Source: Flavobacterium sp. MFBS3-15
GTDB taxonomy: Bacteria; Bacteroidota; Bacteroidia; Flavobacteriales; Flavobacteriaceae
Length of the DNA: 64,000 nt
Reading direction: 5' to 3'
NCBI RefSeq assembly: GCF_026107645.2
Contig: NZ_JAPCHV010000005.1
Location: forward strand, 1-64,000
The notes under the pieces were generated by a model that was given only the letters and a program-made list of their open reading frames with translations, did not search any database and had not been told where the DNA came from. Below, piece by piece: positions 1 through 8,124 of this stretch (within the stretch, counting starts at the first letter, position 1; each line of letters opens with the position of its first letter). The position numbers and the translations under genes were made by a program.

Positions 1-1091
1 AAGCCTATTGGCCCGGTCGCGCCAATGGGTCCGGTTGCACCCGTTGCCCCTGTGAGACCTATTGGCCCTGCCGGTCCGGTTGCACCAACAGCACCTGTTG
101 CACCTGTAGCTCCTGTAAGGCCCGTTGGTCCTGCAGGTCCTGCAGGTCCCGTAAGTCCGATTGGCCCTGTTGCGCCAATGGGTCCTATTGGTCCTGTTGC
201 TCCTGTTGCCCCTGTGAGACCTATTGGCCCTGCCGGTCCGGTTGCACCAACAGCACCTGTTGCACCTGTAGCTCCTGTAAGTCCTATTGGTCCTGCGGGT
301 CCTGCAGGTCCCGTAAGTCCTATTGGTCCGGTTGCGCCAATGGGTCCTGTTGCGCCTGTAGCTCCTGTAAGTCCTATTGGTCCTGCTGGCCCTGCTGCGC
401 CAGCAGCTCCGGTTGCTCCTGTAAGACCAACTGGTCCTGCTGCTCCGGTTGCGCCAGTAGCTCCTGTAAGCCCGGTTGGTCCTGCTGGGCCTGCCGGTCC
501 TGTTAATCCAATCGGTCCTGTTAATCCAATCGGTCCTGCTACTCCCGTTTCTCCTATTGGCCCTTGTGGTCCGGCAGGTCCGGTTAATCCTATTGGTCCT
601 TGTGAGCCTGTAGCCCCATCAGCTCCGGGTGTTCCTGCCGGTCCCTGCGGTCCCTGCGGTCCCTGCGGTCCCGCCGGCCCTGCCGGTCCCTGTGGCGAGT
701 TGGCCGCATAAAGTGCATAAGGTACACTCATCAGTTGGCTGGTGCCCGAGATGGTATAGTTCGTACCTCCCTCCGGGTCGATTTCGGTCTTGATGAAGTA
801 AGGTCCCGAAGCCCAGTTTATGCCTGCAAAAGTTCCTGTTACGGCGGTTCCTCCGCCTATTTCCATACTCAAAAGTCCGTTGACGTTGGTATTGGAATTG
901 TGGGTTTCTGAAAATACCGGCGTTCCGTCGGGTGAGCCTTGCAATACACTTATCTGTACACCGATTGGGGAATTGGTCACAAGGTTACCTCCTGAATTTC
1001 GAACGACCGACTGGTAGCTCATTTTTTGTGGGGCCTGGGCAAATACCATGGCGCCGAATAATAATGCTGCTAAAGTAAATCTCTTTTTCAT
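1..1091 (-). CDS. Collagen-repeat surface protein, C-terminus outside the window
   Basis: I translated this gene on the minus strand from an ATG at 1091-1089; it stays open to the window edge (363 codons seen), so it is truncated by the window. Residues 1-18 look like a signal peptide ending in FAQA. Residues 20-133 form the globular N-terminal domain common to Bacteroidota collagen-like and tail-fibre-like proteins, ending in the characteristic [10 protein letters not shown]. From about residue 135 the sequence is uninterrupted Gly-X-Y triplets rich in [17 protein letters not shown] and GPQGPQ. Its ATG overlaps the stop of the upstream gene as ATGA, so translation is probably coupled. A proline/valine-rich open frame on the plus strand is only the antisense of these triplets. 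Probable cell-surface fibre; the biological target is unknown. Confidence 0.85.
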   Translation of the reverse strand, partial: MKKRFTLAALLFGAMVFAQAPQKMSYQSVVRNSGGNLVTNSPIGVQISVLQGSPDGTPVFSETHNSNTNVNGLLSMEIGGGTAVTGTFAGINWASGPYFIKTEIDPEGGTNYTISGTSQLMSVPYALYAANSPQGPAGPAGPQGPQGPQGPAGTPGADGATGSQGPIGLTGPAGPQGPIGETGVAGPIGLTGPIGLTGPAGPAGPTGLTGATGATGAAGPVGLTGATGAAGAAGPAGPIGLTGATGATGPIGATGPIGLTGPAGPAGPIGLTGATGATGAVGATGPAGPIGLTGATGATGPIGPIGATGPIGLTGPAGPAGPTGLTGATGATGAVGATGPAGPIGLTGATGATGPIGATGPIG

Positions 1092-1573
1092 ATACTCTTT
1101 TTTACTATTTTAAATGTCTTTGCTTCAAACCTGCCGGAGTATACCTTTAGTATATAGGTTGCGGCCGGGTAGTGATCTACGGGGATTATGGTTTCTGCAT
1201 CCTTAATGGGCTTTTCGGCAAGGATCCGCCCGTTAAGGTCAAATAGTTCATACCTCAGCCCATCCATGCTTTCGGACTCTATCCGCAACATTAATGTTGA
1301 GACTGTGGGGTTGGGGTATGCCACTACGTTAAGAAAAATGGGGCCATGCTCATCATTCCCCAGTACTAAAATCTCGTAAGGCTGCTGCACCCCTTGGGTT
1401 ATTATCGCTTCCGCACCCGTGAGTGTGGTGTAGGCGACCTGCCCGGTAGAGATTGATGCGCTTCCTCCGCTTCCGGAAGCTTCGGTTCCCGAAGCGGTCA
1501 CGGCCTCCTGCGCGAGTAGTGCGGGTGCACTTAGGAATGCCGGGATAATAATTAAACGGGTAAATCTTTTCAT
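1088..1573 (-). CDS. Small T9SS type A sorting-domain protein
   Basis: A 161-residue secreted protein. Residues 1-21 are a signal peptide (basic MKR start, hydrophobic core, ALLAQ end). After a Gly/Ser-rich stretch, residues 83-161 carry a typical T9SS type A sorting domain: YPNP near residue 87, a [10 protein letters not shown] segment, and a C-terminal TYILKVYSG...KTFKIVKK strand pattern. There is hardly any cargo domain besides the sorting signal. The stop codon overlaps the start of the collagen-like gene (ATGA), suggesting that the two proteins are made together. One inference is that this protein helps surface display of the collagen fibre; the sequence does not prove it. Confidence 0.85.
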   Translation of the reverse strand: MKRFTRLIIIPAFLSAPALLAQEAVTASGTEASGSGGSASISTGQVAYTTLTGAEAIITQGVQQPYEILVLGNDEHGPIFLNVVAYPNPTVSTLMLRIESESMDGLRYELFDLNGRILAEKPIKDAETIIPVDHYPAATYILKVYSGRFEAKTFKIVKKSI

Positions 1574-1972
1574 AAGCTCATAATGTTTATTTTTAGTTGG
1601 TTTATAAAATGTGAAAAATATCTGTCGTTATTCTTACCTGATTAAAATTTAAACAGGCGATATACTTTACGGCTATGTTTTTAGGAGGGCAGGTGTTTGT
1701 TAAAACTTTACTAAAATTAGCTACAATCCATATTGGTTATCAATTTTTGTTGCGAAATGCAGGAGTTTGTATGCGGAATGCATTATAACGCCCTTACAAA
1801 GGTTAAAAAAGTATAATCTTGGGCATCGCTCGTAAGTGTGATTTACAATACCCCAAAAGAGGTATTGTGAAAAATGAAGGAGTGTTCATTTTCTAAACAA
1901 ATTCGAATTCGAAAGATTTTTATCGTGTACTGAAATAAGGGTATGTTTTATATTTTTGATAAAAACTACGGT
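1574..1972. other. Intergenic gap between divergent genes with one hairpin
   Basis: About 400 bases between the divergent T9SS cargo and methyltransferase genes. I see no gene and no exact TAnnTTTG box on either strand. The only structure of note is a perfect 8-bp inverted repeat at 1845-1868 (ACAATACC, 8-nt loop, GGTATTGT). Confidence 0.5.
1845..1868 (+). repeat. 8-bp stem-loop upstream of the methyltransferase
   Basis: Arms ACAATACC (1845-1852) and GGTATTGT (1861-1868) are perfectly complementary with an 8-nt loop. No T-tract follows, so it is not a classical terminator. It lies about 105 bases before the likely start at 1973 and could be an operator or a leader hairpin. Confidence 0.4.
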
Positions 1973-2605
1973 ATGGATAAAAACGCGAGGCTTGTGAAAG
2001 AGGTCTTCAATAAGAATGCTTCCTTCTATCAGGAGCGGTTTATGGACGTAAGTCTGTATGCTGAATCTATAGGCCTGTTTTGTAAAAACCTTCCTTATAA
2101 TGGTTCCGTACTCGAACTGGCGTGTGGGCCGGGCAACATAACGCGCCATATGCTGGATAAATACCCGGGGCTTAACATACTGGGCACGGACATTGCCGAA
2201 AACATGATTGACCTGGCAAGGCAAAATTGCCAGGAAGCTAACTTTGAGCTTTTAGACTGCCGTGACATCGGGAAGCTGGATGAAAAGTTCAATGGGGTTA
2301 TGATTGGCTTTGTATTTCCGTATCTTTCGAAGGAGGACTGCCTGCAGGTTATTGCTGATGCTGCAGCGTTACTCGAACCTAAGGGTATGATATACATCAG
2401 TACCATGGAAGATGATTATGCTACTTCAGGATGGCGCACTTCTTCCAAAGGGGATAAGGTATATATGTACAATCATGAGGAAGGTTACCTTGCCGGCGCA
2501 TTAAAGGATAGCGGCTTCCGGATTGTGGATACGCAACGAAAACACTATGACGGCTGGGACGGCAAACCTGTAACCGACCTGATACTTATCGGGATTTTGG
2601 GTTAG
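1973..2605 (+). CDS. Class I SAM-dependent methyltransferase
   Basis: A Rossmann-fold methyltransferase of about 210 residues. Motif I is VLELACGPGNIT, followed by the acidic strand-2 end ILGTDIAENM, which bind S-adenosylmethionine; the later LEPKGMIYIST segment fits motif III. The frame opens at 1943, but the ATG at 1973 (MDKNARLVKEVF) gives the usual N-terminus of these small methyltransferases, so I prefer it. The substrate cannot be told from the sequence. The gene converges on the next minus-strand gene and their stop codons overlap (2602-2605). Cytoplasmic, no signal peptide. Confidence 0.8.
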   Translation: MDKNARLVKEVFNKNASFYQERFMDVSLYAESIGLFCKNLPYNGSVLELACGPGNITRHMLDKYPGLNILGTDIAENMIDLARQNCQEANFELLDCRDIGKLDEKFNGVMIGFVFPYLSKEDCLQVIADAAALLEPKGMIYISTMEDDYATSGWRTSSKGDKVYMYNHEEGYLAGALKDSGFRIVDTQRKHYDGWDGKPVTDLILIGILG

Positions 2606-3012
2606 TGGATCCCATTGATGTTATCTTTTTCCTCCTCCACGCTTTTTTGCATAACCTTGATTTCTGTTTTTTCTTTTTTGATAGCCTGGCGCAAAAAGGC
2701 AAAGATGCTCATGTAGGCGTTGGCGACAAAAACAAGGGCAAAACCTGCAATGAGGTAGCCCCGCCAGTCATCCAGCAGTAATTTATAGCCTGTAAGTATC
2801 AGGAAGAACAGGGTAATGTAGTGGCTAAAGCAATATTCGCAGGTGAAGAGGTAAAAGAATTTTCGTTCAAATATGCTTTTACCGTGCTTGCTGCGGCCAA
2901 CGCAATACTCCCTGGGCTCACGGAATACTTCTTCGTGAGTAACCGTCCAGGCAACACAGGATATAGGTATTGCGAGTACAAAAAGCCAAAAAAGCTGGTT
3001 TGATACTTCCAT
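2602..3012 (-). CDS. Small membrane protein with a CxxC motif, function unknown
   Basis: 136 residues with three or four predicted membrane segments: residues about 5-25, a middle pair around 50-70 and 82-105, and a charged Lys/Glu-rich cytoplasmic tail. A conspicuous TCEYCFSHY motif (Cys-x-x-Cys plus His) sits at the start of the second segment, reminiscent of small membrane families that keep a Cys pair next to a helix. I do not recognise a named family. It is convergent with the methyltransferase and stands alone. Confidence 0.6.
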   Translation of the reverse strand: MEVSNQLFWLFVLAIPISCVAWTVTHEEVFREPREYCVGRSKHGKSIFERKFFYLFTCEYCFSHYITLFFLILTGYKLLLDDWRGYLIAGFALVFVANAYMSIFAFLRQAIKKEKTEIKVMQKSVEEEKDNINGIH

Positions 3013-3096
3013 GGGTCATAAGGTTATGATAGCTAATTTACTCCTATAAACTTTTGCTGATAGTTAAACCCTTACTAATTAGGGTATTTTTCACAT

Positions 3097-4212
3097 TTAT
3101 GCTTCAGGCGCCTCCTGCGGATTTTCAGGCCTCTTTTTCCTGAACTGGAAGTTGCGGGGCAGGTCATCGCCCAGCAGGTACCCCCAGGGCTCCAGCGCGT
3201 CGATGCGGTCAAAAATCACTTTCATGATGGCCATGATCGGTATTGCCAGGAACATACCCGAAATGCCCCCGAGGATTCCCCCGATGATAATCCCAACGAT
3301 GGATGCGATAGCATTGATCTCGACCTTGGAGCTTACGATCATCGGTACCAGGAGGTTGTTGTCTATAAGCTGTACGACCACATTCACAATCAGTATTCCC
3401 ACGATAATGGAAAGATCGGTAGTTCCGGTGAGCGAAGCTACTATGGTTAGCAAACCTGCTATTATAATGCCTATATAAGGAATAAGGTTAAGCAGGCCTG
3501 TAATTACACCAAGGAGTATGGCATATTTCATTCCGATGATCATCAGGCCTACTGATGTCAGTATCGAAACGATGACAAACTCTATCATAAGGCCCACAAT
3601 GTAGCTTTGTACCGAAACTTTTATGGTTGCAAGTATCTCCTGCAGCTTTCCGTGATGTTTTTCATTAAACAGCTTGCATAGGAATTTTATGAAGTGATTG
3701 CGGTAAAGCAGGATAAGGAATATGTATATAGGTATCAGTACCAAATTCATCATCGTATCAGAAAACGACACGAGTGTAGTGCTTACCATTGTTGTGCCCG
3801 AATCGAGCGAGCTGTCTGCTGCTTTGCTGATGAGCTTTTCCTGTTGGTCCTTATCAAGTTCGAAAGTATCCGTTACATACCCCTGAAGATTATGGTAATG
3901 CTGCATGAGGTTAGCCTTCATGGTGTTCCAGTCGTTGGCCATCTCTACAACCTGCATCGAAATGAAGTAGAAGATGCCTCCAATGAAAAGCACAAAAAAA
4001 GTCACTGTAAGCAGGCATGCGAGTGCATTGGGCGTACGCATTTTCTTCTCCATGAAGTTGGCGATAGGGCGGAGCAATATTGCAAACAGCATGGCCATGA
4101 GCAGCGGTACGATAACCGATTGCCCTAAATACAGGATAGCTGTTACTGCTACAACGATGAACAGTATAAGCGCAAATTTTGCATAGAATGGAAATCGTAC
4201 AGTTTGTTTCAT
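3097..4212 (-). CDS. AI-2E family transporter (PerM/TqsA-like)
   Basis: 371 residues, the usual length of the AI-2E family, with about eight hydrophobic segments: a pair near the N-terminus (residues 12-60), a long amphipathic soluble stretch (about 95-150), and a dense block of helices rich in Gly and Ile (200-340). The conserved C-terminal GISGMFLAIPIMAIMKVIFD is typical. Members move small molecules or ions (AI-2 export, Na+/H+ antiport) and substrates differ, so the substrate is left open. Inner membrane. A TATATTTG -7 box lies about 20 bases upstream. Confidence 0.85.
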   Translation of the reverse strand: MKQTVRFPFYAKFALILFIVVAVTAILYLGQSVIVPLLMAMLFAILLRPIANFMEKKMRTPNALACLLTVTFFVLFIGGIFYFISMQVVEMANDWNTMKANLMQHYHNLQGYVTDTFELDKDQQEKLISKAADSSLDSGTTMVSTTLVSFSDTMMNLVLIPIYIFLILLYRNHFIKFLCKLFNEKHHGKLQEILATIKVSVQSYIVGLMIEFVIVSILTSVGLMIIGMKYAILLGVITGLLNLIPYIGIIIAGLLTIVASLTGTTDLSIIVGILIVNVVVQLIDNNLLVPMIVSSKVEINAIASIVGIIIGGILGGISGMFLAIPIMAIMKVIFDRIDALEPWGYLLGDDLPRNFQFRKKRPENPQEAPEA

Positions 4213-4231
4213 AAGGTTATAATTGGCGAAT

Positions 4232-4239
4232 CAAATATA
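4232..4239 (-). promoter_or_regulatory. Candidate -7 box for the AI-2E transporter
   Basis: Minus-strand TATATTTG matches the Bacteroidota consensus TAnnTTTG and ends 20 bases before the start codon. The nearest upstream TTG has a 24-base spacer, longer than usual. Confidence 0.45.
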
Positions 4240-4283
4240 ACCTAAAAACAGATGGGGTTTTCTCAATAAATACTTAAAAGAAA

Positions 4284-4844
4284 TCAATAATACAGCCTGA
4301 AATCCAACAGCTTGCACAATGCATAATATTTGCGGTGCAGTTCTTCTACAATCTCAATCACATCGTCCTCATCTTCAAACAGGCCAAAGAAAGCTTTGTC
4401 AAGATTGCTGCTGGTAACCTTTCCGAATTCAGCGCCATATCCCGAAATGGCTTTCGCGCCGGTTACGTCCAAAAAGTATTGCGCTTCGTCAGATGTAAGG
4501 TCCAGTACTTTAGCATTTGCAAAATGGATGATCTTGCCCTTCATGCGGCCTTCAAAAATTTCGGCAATCTCTTCAATACTGTAATAATAATCATTGAGGC
4601 AAACGGTATTCTTTTCGCCTTCCATTACGAGGTAAATGATCTCGTAATTTTTAAAGTTATGGTCGTTATACAGCAGCGCGTTCAGGCTGTCTTCGAGTCC
4701 TTCAATGGTGTCGCAGGTCTGATATATGCTGCCGATACCCAGCTCCCATGCCAGCTGCTGCAGGTTGGTGTAGGTTTCGGTTACCGCTTCACTTTCAACG
4801 TCGGGCACTGCCTCGAGGCAAAAGATAAACTTTTCATCATTCAT
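4284..4844 (-). CDS. Conserved hypothetical protein, DUF6642-like
   Basis: 186 residues, soluble and acidic, with no signal peptide. Segments such as FIFCLEAVPDVESE, TCDTIEGLEDSLNALLYNDHNFKNYEIIYLVM and the C-terminal LLDFRLYY resemble the Bacteroidota family I remember as DUF6642, a small alpha/beta protein of unknown role that runs from an FCLEAV start to an FRLYY end at about this length. The family name is from memory. The gene is monocistronic, with a good promoter (4852-4882). Confidence 0.65.
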   Translation of the reverse strand: MNDEKFIFCLEAVPDVESEAVTETYTNLQQLAWELGIGSIYQTCDTIEGLEDSLNALLYNDHNFKNYEIIYLVMEGEKNTVCLNDYYYSIEEIAEIFEGRMKGKIIHFANAKVLDLTSDEAQYFLDVTGAKAISGYGAEFGKVTSSNLDKAFFGLFEDEDDVIEIVEELHRKYYALCKLLDFRLYY

Positions 4845-4851
4845 AGTACCC

Positions 4852-4882
4852 CAAAAATAATGCGTTAAATTATATCCGGCAA
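4852..4882 (-). promoter_or_regulatory. Bacteroidota-type promoter (TTG-N20-TATTTTTG)
   Basis: On the minus strand, TTG at 4882-4880 and TATTTTTG at 4859-4852 are separated by 20 bases, a good match to the -33/-7 consensus. It lies 7 bases from the ATG at 4844 and so gives a nearly leaderless mRNA for the DUF6642-like gene. Confidence 0.6.
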
Positions 4883-4931
4883 TTTACTGCAAAAGAAATA
4901 TCCACTACTTTCGCAGTCTTAAAAAACGATT

Positions 4932-6620
4932 TTGCCATACGACAGCCAAAATAAGGTTACCTATTATGCGGAAGCATCCGTACAGGGGATTGCCCTGCCT
5001 GAACGGTTTACCTTTCCGTTTTATTATGAGCCGCACCCATTGGCCGAAATTGCCGCAGAAGAGCTAAAGCACTACCTGGAAACGCAAACAGACCTTGACC
5101 ATAATTTTGGCATTATCCCCGGAGCGGAAGGGCTGGTAATAGGCAAGATGTTCGGGGTGCTGGTGGTACAGGATGCCGAAGGGAAGCTTGGGTACCTTTC
5201 CGGCTTTTCCGGCAAGCTTGCAGGTTCCAATGACCATCCCGGTTTTGTGCCGCCGGTTTTTGACATGCTGGAAGAAAACAGCTTTTTCCTGAAAGAGCAA
5301 TACATACTTAACAGCATCAACGACCGGGTGAGTGAAATAGAGTCGGATGAAAATTATAAAAACCTAAGGCAGGAATTTGCACTTCTATCAGCCGAATCGG
5401 AAGCTGAAATTACTGCCCTTAAGGCAAAGTTGAAAAGCAATAAGGACGAACGTAAAAAGCTTCGTGAAGAAGAACGGCCATTGCTGAGTGAGAAGCATTT
5501 TGCGCGCCTGGAAGCCTACCTTGTGCGCCATAGCCTTAATGACAGGCACCAGTCACGAATGCTTGCGGCCTATTGGAAGCAAAGGCTTGACGAAGTGCAG
5601 TCGCAATTGTCGGCATACGATTTGGAAATTGAAAGCCTGAGGAAAGAACGTGCCGAGAAGTCGGCTGCATTGCAGCAGCAGCTCTTTGAACAATATGTCT
5701 TCCTTAATAAAGATAAGAAGGAGAAAAGCCTTCATGCCATTTTCAGCACAACAGTTTTTGGCAAGCCACCTGCTGCGGCAGGCGAATGTGCTACGCCTAA
5801 ATTATTGCAGTATGCCTTTCTCAACGGTTACAAGCCTTTGGCGATGGCTGAATTCTGGTGGGGTGCGCCGCCAAAATCGGAGGTGCGAAGCCACGGGCAA
5901 TTCTATCCGGCCTGTACGGGCAAGTGCAAGCCTATACTGGCCCATATGCTGGAAGGAATGGCACTGGATGATGATCCCTTTCTGCTCAACAGGGGAGAGG
6001 GCAGGGAACTGGAAATTGTGTATGAGGACGAGAGTTTTGTTGTGGTGAATAAGCCTGCCGAACTGCTATCGGTGCCGGGCATACAGGTATACGATTCGGT
6101 ATATGCGCGGTTGAAAGGGATGTGGGGCGGCATTGAGCCGCTTATTATCCACAGGCTGGACATGTCGACTTCGGGGCTTTTGGTTGTTGCCAAAGTGAAG
6201 GAGGTGCATGAGCATATCCAAAAGCAATTCCTGAAGCGTTCGGTTACCAAGCGTTATACAGCGTTGCTCTCAAAGCCGATAGAGGGCATTGAAGGCGAGA
6301 TAAGCCTGCCTTTGCGCGGCGACCTGGACAACAGGCCAAGGCAGCTGGTTTGTTTTGAATTTGGCAAGCCGGCGGTAACGAAATGGAAGGTAGTGGAAAA
6401 GGATGAAAGAATGACACGAATCCATTTTTGGCCCCTAACCGGGCGCACCCACCAATTGCGCATGCATGCCGCCCACGAACTGGGGCTTAACGCACCTATC
6501 GTTGGCGACGACCTTTACGGCACCGCATCAGACAGGCTATGCCTGCACGCTGCCTTCCTGAAGTTCATACACCCGGTGACAGGCAAGACGGTCAAGTTTG
6601 AAGTGAAGGAAAGTTTTTAG
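4932..6620 (+). CDS. RluA-family RNA pseudouridine synthase with long N-terminal extension
   Basis: 562 residues. The C-terminal 190 residues are the pseudouridine synthase domain: EDESFVVVNKPAELLSVPG at about 361-379, the catalytic IIHRLDMSTSGLLVVAK with the aspartate at about residue 410, and the GRTHQLRMHA motif. The first 340 residues form the extension seen in the long RluA subgroup, including FTFPFYYEPHPLA, a charged probable coiled coil (about 125-260) and a Cys-containing YPACTGKCKPIL segment. It converts uridine to pseudouridine in rRNA or tRNA; the exact site is not deducible. The start is a TTG at 4932, since no in-frame ATG precedes the conserved N-terminus. A near-consensus TACTTTCG lies at 4906-4913. 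Confidence 0.85.
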   Translation: MPYDSQNKVTYYAEASVQGIALPERFTFPFYYEPHPLAEIAAEELKHYLETQTDLDHNFGIIPGAEGLVIGKMFGVLVVQDAEGKLGYLSGFSGKLAGSNDHPGFVPPVFDMLEENSFFLKEQYILNSINDRVSEIESDENYKNLRQEFALLSAESEAEITALKAKLKSNKDERKKLREEERPLLSEKHFARLEAYLVRHSLNDRHQSRMLAAYWKQRLDEVQSQLSAYDLEIESLRKERAEKSAALQQQLFEQYVFLNKDKKEKSLHAIFSTTVFGKPPAAAGECATPKLLQYAFLNGYKPLAMAEFWWGAPPKSEVRSHGQFYPACTGKCKPILAHMLEGMALDDDPFLLNRGEGRELEIVYEDESFVVVNKPAELLSVPGIQVYDSVYARLKGMWGGIEPLIIHRLDMSTSGLLVVAKVKEVHEHIQKQFLKRSVTKRYTALLSKPIEGIEGEISLPLRGDLDNRPRQLVCFEFGKPAVTKWKVVEKDERMTRIHFWPLTGRTHQLRMHAAHELGLNAPIVGDDLYGTASDRLCLHAAFLKFIHPVTGKTVKFEVKESF

Positions 6621-6677
6621 TTATCGGCGACATTGTTCCTGCCATCGATTTTTGATTCCTGCTCTTGCAGTTAAAGA

Positions 6678-7505
6678 TTACAGGCTGTTAATGCTTAACT
6701 GTTTTGGAGCGAATGGTTGTGACCTGGCTACGAACTCTGTAGGCGACTCCCCTGTGAATTCTTTAAAGTCCCGTATGAAATGCGACTGGTCAGAAAATCC
6801 GTTTCCGTATGTGAGATCGGACCATGCCAAATCTTTACCTTGCTGAATGTCGCGGTAAGCACATGTAAACCTTACGATGCGCTGGTAGGTTTTGGGCCCT
6901 GTGCCCATCTGGTCTTTAAATATCCGCTCCAATTGCCGTTTCCCGACTGAAAGATGATCGCTTAACGCAGTAATGCTAAGGTTGGCCTGATGCGCACGCA
7001 GTAGCCTGCATGCCATAACAAACCTATTGTTATTATCCGATATGCTGTTAAGCCTCTTAAGCAGGTACTTTTCGGCGATGGCTATCATGGACGGGGCATC
7101 AATGCAATTGCTTATTTCTTCCCCCATTGACTTTATACCGGCATCAAGAAGCGACTCTGCATCTCCTACCACATTAATCAGTGAAGCGACGGGGAAACGG
7201 AACAGGCTTATGAGGCTTTCCGGCTTTAGGCGTATTCCAAACATTACCGATCCGGGTGCTATTTTCCATGTAACGGTATGGTCATACAGCCCTGCAAAAA
7301 ATACACGGTGGCTTTTTTCCCATCCGCCGTTACTATGCAGGTGGTGGCTGGGATGATCATTGGTTTGTATAATAAGCTCAACCGTACCGAGGGGTAGGCA
7401 TGACTGTGCACGAAAACCCGTTGCTCCGGTTTCAAGGCAATGCAGCCAGTAGCAATCTATGTACGGGCGCAGTACATCTGAAACAGGAAATTCACAATAG
7501 CTCAT
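6678..7505 (-). CDS. AraC-family transcriptional regulator
   Basis: 275 residues. The C-terminal 100 residues contain the two helix-turn-helix units of AraC proteins: ITALSDHLSVGKRQLERIFKDQMGTGPKTYQRIVRF for the first, then the second ending in YGNGFSDQSHFIRDFKEFTGESPTEF. The N-terminal part (CEFPVSDVLRPYIDCYW, CLPLGTVELII, FFAGLYDH) matches the effector-binding domain of Bacteroidota AraC regulators that starts with a Tyr-Trp signature. It is unlinked to an obvious target operon, so the ligand is unknown. A -7 box lies at 7526-7533. Confidence 0.85.
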   Translation of the reverse strand: MSYCEFPVSDVLRPYIDCYWLHCLETGATGFRAQSCLPLGTVELIIQTNDHPSHHLHSNGGWEKSHRVFFAGLYDHTVTWKIAPGSVMFGIRLKPESLISLFRFPVASLINVVGDAESLLDAGIKSMGEEISNCIDAPSMIAIAEKYLLKRLNSISDNNNRFVMACRLLRAHQANLSITALSDHLSVGKRQLERIFKDQMGTGPKTYQRIVRFTCAYRDIQQGKDLAWSDLTYGNGFSDQSHFIRDFKEFTGESPTEFVARSQPFAPKQLSINSL

Positions 7506-7525
7506 TTGATAAGTGGTTTGGTATG

Positions 7526-7533
7526 CAAATGTA
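7526..7533 (-). promoter_or_regulatory. Candidate -7 box for the AraC gene
   Basis: Minus-strand TACATTTG fits TAnnTTTG and lies 20 bases before the ATG. No TTG is found at the usual distance upstream. Confidence 0.4.
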
Positions 7534-8124
7534 CAGATTATCAGTTAATTATTAAATAAAGGTTTGCCGGACTGCATTATTTTGCTATCCGGCACATTTC
7601 GATTGATGGCGACATTCTGGCTTCATTTAGTGAAAAAAGAAACTAAAAAGATCATGCAAATTATACGGCTGAATGGTGGAAAAATTTAATTTAAGATTTT
7701 TTTGGTAGTCTCCGTGAGAAAATTCAACTCATTTTTAATCCATTTTATTATTCTATTATTAAAAAATAAATACTAAAAAATCAAATTTTATCAATATTAT
7801 ATTGTTTTAGTATTAAATAAATGATTATATCGCATCAATATTTAAAATTTAACAAAAAACAATTTTTAAATACTACTCAGCGTCTTAATTGTAATTATCT
7901 GTATTTCAGTTTGTTATTATTTTTTTAAAATATCTAAAAAATGAATATTGCATTTATAATCGATGAAATACAAAGCTAACTAACTAGAAATCAATATATT
8001 ATGGCTCAATTTTCGTAATATTGTATAAGTAAAATGAAGAAAAGAGTTTCGTGTTCTTAACTTCTTGTAAGAATGAATGTTAAGGTATGGGACATAATGT
8101 TAAGGTAAAATTTGAAAATTGACT
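7534..8124. other. Very AT-rich gap upstream of the large surface protein
   Basis: About 590 bases, strongly AT-rich with long A/T runs and no open frame that looks coding. It contains a 10-bp inverted repeat (AATACTAAAA at 7769-7778, TTTTAGTATT at 7805-7814) and a pair of 12-bp direct repeats just before the gene. No exact TAnnTTTG box was found here on the plus strand. Confidence 0.6.
8076..8107 (+). promoter_or_regulatory. Pair of 12-bp direct repeats before the T9SS-B gene
   Basis: AATGTTAAGGTA occurs at 8076-8087 and again at 8096-8107, a centre-to-centre distance of 20 bases (about two helical turns), ending 17 bases before the ATG at 8125. Spacing and position fit a dimeric activator or repressor site, as an inference. 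Confidence 0.4.

Noticed and set aside
25..711. Plus-strand 228-codon frame rich in Pro, Val, Ala and Gly
   Set aside because: It is the antisense of the collagen triplets on the minus strand; the minus frame has a signal peptide, a known N-terminal domain and perfect Gly-X-Y periodicity.
1..711. CRISPR-like array
   Set aside because: The regular repeats are coding Gly-X-Y triplets without constant repeats and unique spacers.
4335..4868. 177-codon plus-strand frame opposite the DUF6642-like gene
   Set aside because: The minus strand has a full promoter and a recognisable conserved protein; the plus product resembles nothing.
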